Assembly: GCA_016946835.1 (NCBI GenBank)
Contig: JACVTC010000016.1
Coordinates: forward strand, 802,501-857,500
From: Neocallimastix lanati (nom. inval.)
Taxonomy: Eukaryota; Neocallimastigomycota; Neocallimastigomycetes; Neocallimastigales; Neocallimastigaceae
Direction: 5' to 3'
Length of the DNA stretch: 55,000 bases
The notes beneath the pieces are model-generated. The model had not been told where the DNA came from, made no database searches, and saw nothing but the letters and a program-made list of their open reading frames with translations. The position numbers and the translations under genes are program-made. Positions 39,368-54,091 of this stretch are shown here, one piece after another. Position 1 is the stretch's first letter; every line of letters begins with the position of its first letter.

Positions 39368-39406
39368 TAGTCTTTCTGACATTTTGCATAAATGTCAGAA
39401 AGACTA
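39368..39406. repeat. Perfect 17-bp stem hairpin
   Basis: Arms TAGTCTTTCTGACATTT and AAATGTCAGAAAGACTA are exact reverse complements around a five-base loop TGCAT. It sits at the left border of a less A/T-rich stretch (39368-39605) that has no open frame. No adjacent gene. Confidence 0.95.
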
Positions 39407-39550
39407 CAATTTAGTAGAGTATATCTATATCACAAGTAGAATATATATCCACATGAACACATGAAATCATGTACCCAAATGCCAGTAATTCCCTCTTAAA
39501 TATACGGTACTAAAGCAACCCTCTCAGTACAGTAGCTTTTCTAATAATAT

Positions 39551-40193
39551 ACAAGGAGGGGGATATTTCATTTAGCAATTGAGCATTTCATAATGTGGCG
39601 TATTTTAATATATGGCTTGTTTTTTAATAATTAAATAAATAATAAATAATTCTTTTTTATATATAATTTATTAATATTCAATTGTTAAAATAATTTTTTA
39701 TAATATTTAATTGTAAAAAAAAATCATTTCTTTTAATATAATAATATATATTTAAACTCTTATTTATATAAAAATATTAAAATTTTTAAGCAATTATTTT
39801 GGTTAATTAAAAAATCCAATTCACCGATTTTTTCATTAATAATTAATTGTAATTCAACAAATTTTATTGATTATTCTCATTTATCATTTTTTCGTTAAAT
39901 ATTAATTATTTATTTTTTAATTAATAATTTTAATATTTAAATCTTCAACCATTCAACAAACTCATTTCTTTTTCTTTTGTCTTTTTTTAATGGAATTTCC
40001 ATATTTTTGTAATATTTAATAAAGGCATTTATTTTATCAGTTCGTCTTTATTTTTTTTGGTATATATTTAAATATGTTTATTACATTTTTTTTATTTAAT
40101 ATATTTATTTATTATTGTATAGAATATCTTAAAGATGTACGGCTTTATTTTAAAATATTTATAAGCCACATTGCGAAATGCACTAACCCTTGT
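39551..40193. mobile_element. Inverted-repeat (MITE-like) element, copy B
   Basis: Ends are ACAAGG and CCTTGT. Subterminal inverted repeats match 15 of 17 bases: GCATTTCATAATGTGGC (39583-39599) against GCCACATTGCGAAATGC (40165-40181). The interior is A/T sequence apart from a short minus-strand frame near 39940-40045 reading NAFIKYYKNMEIPLKKDKR. The terminal motif relates it to the element at 49933. No clear target duplication was found, so the borders are provisional. Confidence 0.5.
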
Positions 40194-40589
40194 ATCTCAT
40201 CTAAAGCTAAAGTTCCATTAAGTTGGATCATTTTATAATTACTTGCTATATCAAAATTCATAGGTTTAATAATAAGTATGATATATTTACTTATTTTTTA
40301 AATGACCATTAAAAATATTATTTATATTTAAATTAATAAATTAAAAGGAAAAAAAAAAAAATATCAAAAAAATATATTGAATTTTTAAAAATAAAAAATA
40401 ACTGAATTTTTATACCTTTTTTCATATTTTTATTCTTTTATTCTTTATTGTTTTTTTTTTTTTATTTATTTTTTTTTTTTTATTTTTTTCATTTTTCATT
40501 TTTTTTTTTTTATTTGTTATCTTTTTTATTTGTTATTTGTTATTTCTTATTTTTTTATTATTTCATGATTATATTCTTTTTTTTTTTTT

Positions 40590-40770
40590 TTTTTTTTTTT
40601 TTTTCTTTAAATATTCATTATATGATATTAAGTAATCATTAATAATTTTTTTTTAAATAATTATTATATGATATTAAGTAATCATTAATATTTTTTTTTT
40701 TTTTAAATAATTATTATATGATATTAAGTAATCATTAATAATTTTTTTTTTTTTTTTTTAAAAAAAAAAA
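40590..40770. repeat. Three tandem copies of a roughly 55-60 base unit
   Basis: Each copy contains ATTATATGATATTAAGTAAT then CATTAATA and a poly-T run of differing length. Copies start near 40616, 40662 and 40714. Between them the poly-T length is the main difference, which fits slippage after duplication. Confidence 0.88.
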
Positions 40771-41182
40771 TAAAAAAATAAAAGGTTATATATATATAAT
40801 TTTATATTTACTTTATATATTACTATTTTTTATTTTATTAATTAAAAAACAAAAAAACAAAAACAAAATATATATATATATATAATAAAATAAAATGAAA
40901 GTATAATAAATTAAAATAAATTATATATTTAATAAGTTATTTACTAATTAATAAAAAAATTTAATAAACAAAACAAAAAAAAAAAAAAAAAAAAGTATTA
41001 CTTGATGTTAATTTTTTTGTTTTTTGTTTTTTAATACTTAGTAATTATCTTTTTTAAGTTAATATAGTTAATATATATAAATATATAAATATATATATTT
41101 TTATTATTTTTATTAATTTATTATATAAAATATTACTTTTTATTATATCATATTATTATTACTATTATTTCTATCAGTTTAT

Positions 41183-41486
41183 TTAATTATTGACTGAAGT
41201 AGCACTTTCTTCACCCATTAATGGATTAACATAAGTGAAACCTCTGAATAATTCTTGTTCACTATCTTTTAAGTGACATTGAATTGGAGATAATTGAATT
41301 GGTTCATTAGTAAATTCATCATCAAAATGAGAAACATCCAATTTACCTTTCTGTTAAAATTTAATTTAATAATACATTATTATAATTAATATATTTCAAT
41401 AAGCAAACATTATAAATAAAAAATATATAAATATTATATTTAAATAAAATTTAAAAATAATGTAAGGTAAAACAAAAACAAACAAA

Positions 41487-41536
<50 letters not shown>

Positions 41537-43269
41537 AACAAATCTTGGAACATATGGAACTGGAACTCTTTTTTCAAGCATTGCTTGCCAGTCAACATTT
41601 CTAAAGAATGGATGACTCTTAATTTCTTCAGCATCAGCTTGTGAAGCACCTAAACGTCTTTTTGGATCTTTTATTAATAACTATTTTAAATAAATAAATA
41701 AATAAATAATAAATTATAAATTATAAATTATAAATTAATAATCTTATTTATAAAGCAAAATATATTTATATAAATATAAATATAAATATAAATATAAATA
41801 TAAATATAAATATAAATATAAAAATAAAAATAAAAATAAAAATAAAAGCAAAAAAAAAACAAAACAAAACAAAACAAAAAAAAAAAAAAAAAAAAAAAAA
41901 AATTATTTGAATATTTACTGATGAAGTTAAATGAATAGCATCACGACCCATATGCTGTGGATAGAAAGGTTGAGATTCAATAATATTACGGAAAAGTTCT
42001 TCATCATCATTACCCTTGAATGGTGCACCACGAACTAACATTTCATAAGTTAAAATACCGTAAGTCCACCAATCAACAGCTCGAGTGTATGGATGACCCT
42101 TAAGTAATTCTGGGGCCATGAATTCTGGAGTACCACAGAAAGTATTAGTAGTAGTAGAAACATCCATATTTTCCTTACATAAACCATAATCAGTAATCTT
42201 AATGTGACCTTCAGTAGTTAATAAAATATTATCTAATTTTAAATCACGATAAATAATATTTTTCTTGTGAAGATATTCTAAAGCTAATAGAACTTCACAT
42301 AAATAGAACTTAGCTCTTGTATGAGTAAAGTTATTTTGACGAACATGATAAATTAAATCACCACCTTGAGCATATTCCATAACAAAATAAATTCTTGAGG
42401 GACTTGTGAAACAAGAATGAAGATTAACTAAGAATGGATGATTAATAGAAGAAACAGTTAAGAAAACGGACTTTTCAGACATCATACTATGAACTTCATC
42501 CTTTTCAACAATATATTGTTTCTTTAATATTTTGATAGCGAAAAGTTTCTTTGTACTTTTTTCTTCAGCTAACATAACCTTACCGAAACTACCACGACCT
42601 AATACAGTAATAAAGTGGAAGTCATTTAAGGTTGGTGGTTTGATATTCTTCTTTGGAACTTTAATAGAAGTAGAAGCAACTAAAATAGTATGATGCTTAC
42701 GTAAAGCTTCAACCTTGTTAAGTCTCTTTTCTTGTTCACTTTTTTCTATAGCACTCATGAAAGACTTGGCCATTTCATTAGACATACCACAAAGATTTGG
42801 AAGTAATACCTCACATTCATGATGACAAGTCTTACCACATTCTGAACACTTACTAATTTGATTTTTACCTAATGGTAATAATAAACCACAATGACAACAG
42901 AAAGCACCAGTAAAGTTGGTACTTTGTTTGAATCTATGAGGAATATTGTAATTTGATATAAATATATTAACACTATCCTTATCTTCATTACGATCATTTG
43001 TACCCTTAGTAATACATTTTGCAATAATCATAGATGCACAACGATTATGACAAACATATCTACATTCAACACATTGTAAACCATTAGCATTTAATATTAA
43101 TTCACCACAAGCTGCACACTTGAAAACATTGTATTGTTGAATTGCAACTAATTTGTGACCTTGTTTGTTTAATACTAACTTGTGAGCAGCCTTTCTACGT
43201 TGAATACCACTTTGGACATCATTTTGTTTATTATCGTATACTATCAATTAGATATATTATATTATATCA

Positions 43270-43315
<46 letters not shown>

Positions 43316-45111
43316 TAATATTAGTTGGTTAAATTAATAAAATAGTACAATAGATTTTAATAAATATTTTATTTTAATAATTAAATTATAACATTTTATA
43401 TATTAAATATTTTTAAAGAAATGTATATTTTTTATATTAATTGTTGTTTTTTATATTTATCAATTATTTCTAATATATGTGAAGTATTACTCTTACCATA
43501 TTTCATCTTTAATTGAATTTCACCTGCTGGTTCTAAACTTAAGGTATACAATATTTCATCATCTCTTTCTTTATTCATAGATATTTTCTTAAGTTTTTCA
43601 GCTTCTCTAAGTTCAGATGGTTTGAACCAAACTAAACCAACAACAGAAGTACTGTTTTCCTTAACCATAATTTCAACTTCAGCATCATTATCAGCACTGA
43701 CTTCAAAGAACTCGTTCCATTTACCTAATTTGTTGGAAGTAGTATTTGCAAATTGATGACCATTAACACTAACAATAGCTTTTAAGTCCATATCATCAGA
43801 TAAAGTATTAAGTTTAGAAGCAGAAATAATCTTAATTTGTAATCTACCATTTTGAGATGGATGTAAACGACTTAATCCTTTAACTAATTTTTGTTCACTT
43901 TGGGTCATATTCTTATCACCAATAGAATCATTTTCTTTAAAAAATAAAATTATATTTAAATTCATGTTTTTATAAATATTTCAAATTATTAATATTTTAA
44001 ATTAAATATTTAAATAAATAGTGGTATATATATATATATTTACTTTGCTCAGTAGTTTTTACTAATATAAATTTAATTTAATATCATTAAATATCATATT
44101 TAAAGTAATTATAAATAATATTATATATATAAAGAATGATAAGCAATATAAAAAAAATACAATTTGAATTAACAATTAAATTATTTACTTATTTAAGTTT
44201 TTTTTTTTTTTTTTACCTTTAGCTTTGAAATCAATTGGTGGTCCTAAATATAAACCTTTGTATCTCTTCATTGCATTATTTAAACATAAAATCTTATATT
44301 CATTTTCTTTAACCTTAGTTTTGGCTTCTATATATTGATTTGAGTTTTTTGGAACATTAGTCGTATTCATAATTTCCATAGCTTTTTCAGCTCCAACCTT
44401 GAATTTATTTTCAACTAATAATTTTTTATAAATCTTCTTCATTCTGTATGCAATTTTTTCAGTTGTAAGTGTACTTTGACTATGAAGGAAATCTTTTGAA
44501 AATATAAATTATTCAATAATAAATATTAATATAATAAAAATAAATTTTAATTTCATTTTTAATTTAATAATATTACCAAAACAAACATATTTTCTATAAT
44601 ATAATATTTAAAAAAAAAAAAAAAATAAAATAATAATAATAATAATAATAAATAAATAAATAAATAAATAATGATATTATTATTAATTATATATCATTGT
44701 CAATATTTTTATAATTACCTAATTCTGATAATTTAGAATTATTATTATTTTTATTATTGTCAGTACCATAATTCTCTTTTTCCATTTCTTCTTTATTTTT
44801 ATTTAATTTTTCATACTCCGTCTTTAAAAATTGTAAACGATTAGTTTGTTCTTGAATTTGATTTTCACATTGTTGTAAACCATGCTTATCCTTTAACATT
44901 TTAAACATATTCAATAAACCGATGAACAATTTTGTTTCAACGGTAATTTTATTTCTGGTTTCATTAATTTTGTTTTCTATATCCTATCAAAATAAATTTT
45001 AAAAAAAATAATTAAATAAAAAAAGTATCGATATTGTATTTTTAAAAATTGAATAATCTTTAATGAAAGTAATATATAATTAAATTATTAATACAGTACC
45101 TCACTAGACAT
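41183..45111 (-). CDS. PKC1: Protein kinase C, fungal Pkc1 type
   Basis: AGC-family Ser/Thr kinase, in fungi the Rho1 effector at the head of the cell-wall integrity MAP kinase pathway. Exons (minus strand): 45111-45100, 44983-44719, 44492-44217, 43934-43497, 43240-41919, 41680-41540, 41350-41183; total 2622 nt, 873 residues. Domain order: HR1 coiled coil (5-92), second HR1 (93-184), C2-like (about 200-330), two Cys-rich C1 fingers (about 359-408 and 432-481), kinase (about 539-800) and AGC tail. Catalytic motifs seen: GRGSFGKV (545-552), FAIK with Lys567, YRDLKLDN (661-668), DYG in place of DFG (681-683, as usual in fungal Pkc1), GTPEFMAPE. The tail keeps IQLSP (turn motif) and FRGFTYVNP (hydrophobic motif). 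The first coding exon is only 12 bases. Shorter than the roughly 1150 residues of yeast Pkc1, mainly in linkers. Confidence 0.96.
41765..41902. repeat. Repeat-filled intron of the PKC gene
   Basis: ATAAAT hexamers, then ATAAAA, then AAAAC and a poly-A tract within the intron 41681-41918. The next intron (41351-41539) has a poly-A tract of about 45 (about 41490-41534) directly beside the donor site of the following exon. Confidence 0.88.
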
Positions 45112-47469
<2,358 letters not shown>

Positions 47470-47470
<1 letters not shown>

Positions 47471-48638
47471 ATCAGTTAAACAATCAAACCACAACTTAAT
47501 AATATTATTTCTATCACATTTAGCATCAATTAACTTGGCTCCAATATTTTTGTAGCATTCAATTAAGTCGCTGATTTCATTAGCTTTATTTATTGCTCTT
47601 TTTTTTATTTTCCAAATTCCTCTTATTTTTCTTTGATAATAATAATATGTTAAATGTTCAAGTTCATTTAATTTACAAATGGTAAATTTGAAAAAGCTTT
47701 ATAATAAATAATTATATTATTATCATTTTTTACTTCATTATAGCATAATTTATTTTTTTTTAATTTCTAGTGATTTTTAATAATGCCAAATGCTATATTT
47801 GATATTTGTATTAAGAAGTATTGTTTTTGGTGCTTTAAATACGCCCCTTTCAAAATCACAATGCAAATTCTTTAGTTCAATTATAATATTATTTTTACAT
47901 ACATTAGCTTTTTTTTTTTAATTTTTCAAATAATATTTTATATGTTTCTTGTTCTTTATTTTTTAATATTGCAAAAAAAGTAGTGTAAAAACTTTCTAAT
48001 TTTTTAGCATAAGTTTTTGTAATAAATATTTGATAATTAAATTTAGGGACAATAAAAAATGTACCATCAATAAATATATCATCATTATATTCCCTAAATA
48101 ATTTTACATGAAAAGGGGATTGAAAAATTATTAAATTAGAATTTTTGAATATCATAAAATTTTCACTTCGCTTTGTTTTATAATATTCAGATTCATTAGG
48201 AATTTCAGCAAATGTTGTTACATTGGATTGTAGTTTTTTATTTAAATTTCTTGATATTTGGGATTTAATTGAATTATATTCTGGACATATAAGTCCCATT
48301 TCTTTAGAAATTTTATTATAATAGGGTTTTATTTTTATACCAAAAGGAATTGAGCTTTTTTCAATTCCATCTTTAATTTTATGTTTCATTATAGATAGAG
48401 ATACATCGTATTCTTTTTCAAGATGATTATATGAACTATCATATTTTAAGATTTCTTTCTTATCATTTGAAATAATAAAAGATTTACATTCATTTATTTT
48501 TTTATATTCAGTATATTTATAAACTTTGGAATTATCTTTTCTTATATATGAAAAATTAAATTTATATTTTTTATTAATAATAATTTACTTTTTTCCTTTG
48601 TTAGACTCACTTACATCAATAATTAGATTTTCTTCCAT
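47470..48638 (-). pseudogene. Decayed FLYWCH/MULE transposase
   Basis: A Mutator-like DNA transposase relic. The ATG at 48638 starts MEENLIIDVSESNKGKK, then a TAA interrupts the frame; the frame continues through a Cys...Asn-His finger (INECKSFIISNDKKE, YDSSYNHLEKEYDVS). The longest open piece, 48389-47904, reads SSIPFGIKIKPYYNKIS, EMGLICPEYNSIKSQISRNL, then the MULE core YNDDIFIDGTFFIVPK and SFYTTFFAILKNKEQETY, with Asp-Gly-Thr at the position of the first catalytic Asp. A frameshift in a poly-A run near 47905 leads to KNLHCDFERGVFKAPK, matching the CDFE-G second catalytic block, and then further stops; the helical remainder fades near 47500. No terminal inverted repeats were identified. Confidence 0.8.
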
Positions 48639-49124
48639 TTCTATATTTTTATAAATATTTTTTAATTATATAAATAAAATTATTATATTAATTATCCAAT
48701 ATTATTCTTAATATCAATTTTGAAAAATTAATTTTTCAATTATTTGTAAAAAGAATAAATAAATAAATAAAGAATGTAATATAAGTACAAGTATATAAAA
48801 TAAAATAAAATAAAATAAAATAAAATAAAATCAATATTGAATGTAATAATATAAAAGTACAAGTACATAAAATAAAATAAAATAAATATTTATTATTATT
48901 TTTTTATAATAAATATTAAAGACAATTTATTTTTAAAAATAAAATGTTTTATTTAATTATATATGTTAGAAAGCAAAAAAATCATTTATAATTAATGAGA
49001 TTATTAACAATCAATAATATTAAATTACATTATTAATTGAATATAATAAAAATGTAAAAAATTTTCATTTCGAAAATATTGATCTTTAATATTCTTTAAT
49101 TAAAAATAATAATAGATATTTATT

Positions 49125-49520
49125 TTATTTTATTTTACTTTATTTTATTCAATCTGTACTTTATGTTCATATTCTACTATTTATTTTATTTTATTTTATC
49201 TTATTCTATTTTATTTTATTTTATTTTATTTTATTTTATTTTTATTTTATTTTATTTTATTTTATTTTATTTTATTCAATCTATACTTTATATTTTTATT
49301 TCTACTATTTATTTTATTTTATTTTATTTTATTCAATCTGTACTTTATATTTATATTTCTACTATTTATTTTATTTTATTCAATCTGTACTTTATATTTA
49401 TATTTCTACTATTTATTTTATTTATTTTATTTTATTTTATTTTATTTTATTTTATTTTATTTTATTCAATCTGTACTTTATATTTATATTTCTACTATTT
49501 ATTTTATATTTTATTTTTAT
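49125..49520. repeat. TTTTA satellite with conserved core, second locus
   Basis: TTTTA units with five cores beginning TTCAATCTGTACTTT at 49148, 49275 (CTATACTTT variant), 49332, 49379 and 49465, most followed by ATATTTATATTTCTACTA. This is the same core and arrangement as the array at 10222-11495, in the same orientation. Confidence 0.95.
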
Positions 49521-49932
49521 TAATACTTTATTCTTTTATATTACTTTACTATTTATTTTATTTTATTTTATTTTATATACATATATTATTACATTATTTA
49601 TTTATTTATTTATATATTTATTTTTTTTACATATAATTGTATTAAAATTTTTTATGGCGTTAGCAAATTTTTACATGCCATTAAAAATAAATTTCGTATG
49701 GAAAATTTGTATTTTAAAATTGACGAAATCCACCACATTCAAATTCATAAATTTAAAGATTTTTTAAAGAAATATGTTTAGATATACTCTGATTAGTTTA
49801 TACTGAATAAAGAATAAAAAAAATATATATATATATAAATGAAATTTTTTTTGCCCTTTTTTTCTCATATCTTCTTTCATCCATGTTTAGTTCAGTCATT
49901 TAATAATAATAACTAAGTTTATTAATATATTA

Positions 49933-50195
49933 ACTGGGAGAGTTGCATTTCGCCAGGTTGAATTTCGACAAGTGGAGTATTGAAATAAATAAATGAATAA
50001 ATATATATTAATTCAAAATAATTTTCTTTAAAATTGTTTTTATTCAATATTAATAATATTTAATTTTATTTATTTATTTATTTAATAATTTTCAACTTGG
50101 CGAAATGCCACATTTTAATGCGCCACATGTTTTCAAAAAATTGGCGAAATGCAACCTGGAGAAATGCAATTTGGAGAAATTGCACCACTCCCATA
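49933..50195. mobile_element. MITE-like element with GCATTTCGCCA termini, copy A
   Basis: Left end reads CTGGGAGAGTTGCATTTCG then CCAGGTTG; the right end, reversed and complemented, reads TGGGAGTGGTGCAATTTCTC then further TTGCATTTCTCCAGG and TTGCATTTCGCCAAT modules. So a 13-15 base module related to TTGCATTTCGCCA is repeated within each terminus and inverted between termini. The interior is A/T sequence. A related stretch with ATGGCGTTAGCAAA lies at 49655. No target duplication was recognised. Confidence 0.6.
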
Positions 50196-51237
50196 TTCAC
50201 TATATCTACATTTTTTTTGAGTTATTGATTCGTTAACCATTATGACTATTGATAAAGTAAATTAAAATTAATATATTTACATTATCACATTTATGTTAAA
50301 TCATGGGTTAGGTGTTATAATATTTACTTAAAAACTCATTAGTTTTATAATTCTGAGTCTTATTGAATAATATTAATATGTAAGTTACATTTATAATACA
50401 GTCTTAGAATTAGAATGAAACTAAAATCATGCTTTAAAATAATCCTTTAAGAATGATTTTATTTTTTTATTAAAAATGATAATTACCAAGAAATCATCAT
50501 TTTTTTTTTATTTAAAAATTTATATGAACCATTATATAATAAATATTAAAAAGTATAAATAAATAATTATATTTAATTTTGAATAATCTCCACAATTTAT
50601 TACATTTTCCATACGTTCATTAAATATACTACATAATTATTAATGTATTTTTATTCAAGAATTGTAAAAAATTTGAAAATTTTTATTTTGCATAAATAAA
50701 GTAAATATATAAAGAGGAAAAATAATAGTAAAGCAAATATTTCTTTTTTTTTTAAAAAAAAATAAAAAAAAAAAAAAAAACTATTTTAGGTATATTAATT
50801 TTAATTATTTAAAAATTGTCTTAAATATGCTTTTTATTGAAGGTATTGATACTTAAAAATAACATAATATTTAATATATCTTATAATTATTATAATTTTA
50901 TTTGATAATAGAAGTATAATATGTTGAAATTTCATTTATAAAACATATTTTTAATTAATGGAATTTTATTATTAATAAGATATAGTAAAAAATAATAGAA
51001 ATAGCATAACAACATGGCTTTAAAAATTAATAATATGCCTTTATTATATAAAATTTTATAAATTATTTAAATTTTAATAATTTTATTAAATTTAATATAT
51101 ACATTTTTTTTATTCTTTATTTTATTTAATTATTTTTATTTTTTTTTTTTTTTATAAAACTTTGACAATACAATTATTGATAATTAATAATAAAATTTTT
51201 AAATAAATTTCTTTTTATGTATTATATATTATAGAAA
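50196..51237. other. Intergenic DNA, no gene seen
   Basis: Upstream region of the Doa10-like gene. Only A/T sequence with short homopolymers (near 50741-50780 and 51139-51154). A TATTATAG three bases before the ATG could be the acceptor of a 5' UTR intron. Confidence 0.55.
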
Positions 51238-52402
51238 ATGGATGGAACAGGTATATGATATTAATTAATTATTAATAAACTATAAAAAACAGTGTAATTT
51301 TTATTAAGTAATTATAATACTTTTAATATTAAAGAAATATGTCGTGTTTGTAGAGGGGAAGGTTCACCTGATCATCCCCTTTTTTATCCTTGTAAATGTT
51401 CAGGAAGTATGAAATATGTTCATCAAGATTGGTAATTTAAACACTTTTCTCCATTAATTTTTAAATCGTAAAATAAGTAAAACTTTATTTTATATTAACT
51501 TTCATTTTTAAAATATATTGTAGTTTGGAAGAATGGTTAGAACATAGTCATAAAAAGTCAGTATATAAATTTATTTTTTTTTAAAAAAGAAAAAAAACAG
51601 TAATACCTTTATTATTGGATTATATTTTTATATAGATGTTAATAACTAATATCATATTATTATTATATGCTATTATAATATGAAAAATTTTTATAGATAT
51701 TGTGAAATTTGTAATTATCAATTTTCATTTTCACCAAGTAAGTCATACTAATAATTCAAATATTATAATATATTGTAAATAATTATACTATGATAAAATC
51801 ATATTTTAAAATGAAAAATAAATAAGATAAAACTTGATTATTGTAATTAATTGTATTAATAAAAATAAATATTAGTTTATGATGCTTCAGCACCAGAAAA
51901 ACTTTCTCCTTTAATTTTTTTAAAAGCAATGTTTAAAAAAACATTTAATATTGATAATATTTATTTCAGAATAGTATTCTCAATGTCGTTTTGGTTAGTT
52001 TGGGTACCTTATGCAACTCATTGGATCTGGGTCTTTTTCGAAGATCCATCGGTATTTATTAACACTGAAAAAACTGAAGCTTTTATTAAATTCATTAAGC
52101 TGTTAATTAATTATAAGAAGGATGAAGAACTTTTTAAAGAAACAGTAAGATTAATATTACAGTAAGTAAAATTTCATAATACATATATATAAAGAAGTAT
52201 TATTAAGAAATATTGTTAATATATATTAATATATTTAATAATACATACTGTTAATAAATTAGTTAAAAATTAAAAACTCTTATTTATTAATAATATATTT
52301 TATGTAAATTTTTTATTATAAGTTATTTATAAATTTTATATTAATTATCTTTAATATAAATTATTGAATGTGAAATTTTTATTTATATATGTTATTTTAT
52401 AA

Positions 52403-52471
<69 letters not shown>

Positions 52472-52816
52472 TATTATTATTATTTTAGACGATTTAGTCG
52501 TGATGTTTTTCATGGTCAAGCTATTTCTGTTGTTGCTATATTAGTAGGGTTACTTGTTTTATGCATAAAAGAATATGCTGATTTTAGAAGAAATAGAATT
52601 GTTGTTAATAATGATCAACCATTTCAACAAGTGATTCAATTGGAAGAACAATTATTAAGAGAACAACAAATATTAGATCGTCAACGTCAACAGTTGGAAG
52701 AACAACAACAACAACAAAGACAACTTCAAGAACAACAATTTAGACAACAAATTCATGACTTAGAAATGTTTTTAAATAATTTAGATGAAGACAATAGATT
52801 GAATAATGAAAACCAA

Positions 52817-52847
<31 letters not shown>

Positions 52848-53885
52848 GTAATAATAGTATTGAATTATCAAATAATGATGAAGATAATGAATTTGAAAGT
52901 GAAAATGGAAATGATAATAAAACTATTAATAGTGAAAGTGATTCAAAAATATTTGAAGATCAAAAAGATCAAGCTATTGATAATTATGGTAAATAAATAT
53001 ATTATTTAAATATGTATATATAAATAATACAATAAATAAATGTCATTATTAATTCTATATATATGTATATATACATTTAACATATATATGAAAGAAGCTT
53101 CAACTTCAAAAATTGAAAATAATACTTCTGATAAAATTGCAGATTTTAATAATGATAATAAAAAAGATTTTGATATTCAAGGATTTAAACTTACTGAAGA
53201 TTCAGAAAATAAAGATATTAATGAAAATAACAATAATGTTATTGATGATAACTTAATTTTAGATAATATAAATAATAATAAGTTAAAAATTATATCTGAA
53301 AATAATGATAATAAATCAATAAATGATGAAAAAGACGATTTAACAATAAAATCAGATATTAATATAATTAATGATAATGAATCAATTAATGAATCAGGTA
53401 TAATAAAAGAATATAATGTTGGTGAAAAAAGTGATAAAGGAAAAGAAAAATTTGAACCTGAATCTAAACTTGAGTATTCAAAATTAGATAAAATTAAAGA
53501 TAATGAGTATAATTTGAATTTAGATGAATCAAATATGAATGGTAATATATCACTTAAAAATGAGAATAAAAATGAATTTGAATTAGAAAGGGATGAAACT
53601 AATAATATACAGAAAATTTTAGATACCAATATTAGTAGTGAAAATCCTTCTTCAAATCAAGTCGAAAAAATTAATGATATCAGCATAATTAATGAAGAAT
53701 TAGAAGAGCATAATAAATTATATGATAATGAAAATGATAATCAGGATGAAATAGAATTAAATAATAATAATAATAATGAAAATAATAATAATAATGAAAA
53801 TGAAAATATATTAAATGAAAATAATGATGAAAATGAAAATATTAATAATATCATTGACGATAACGATAACAATAATAATGATAAC

Positions 53886-53926
<41 letters not shown>

Positions 53927-54030
53927 AATTGATAATGATCAAAATGTAGATCCATTATTAATAAATAATAATATTCCATTTATAATAAATGATATGGGCA
54001 ACATTAATGAATTTAATATTAATAATTTAT

Positions 54031-54091
<61 letters not shown>

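Noticed and set aside
49163-49636. 157-residue Tyr/Phe/Ile frame with apparent repeats
   Set aside because: It is the TTTTA satellite and its core, not a gene; the regular pattern comes from the DNA repeat.
53177-53629. 150-residue Ser/Leu/Phe frame on the minus strand
   Set aside because: Antisense shadow of the acidic insert of the Doa10-like gene.
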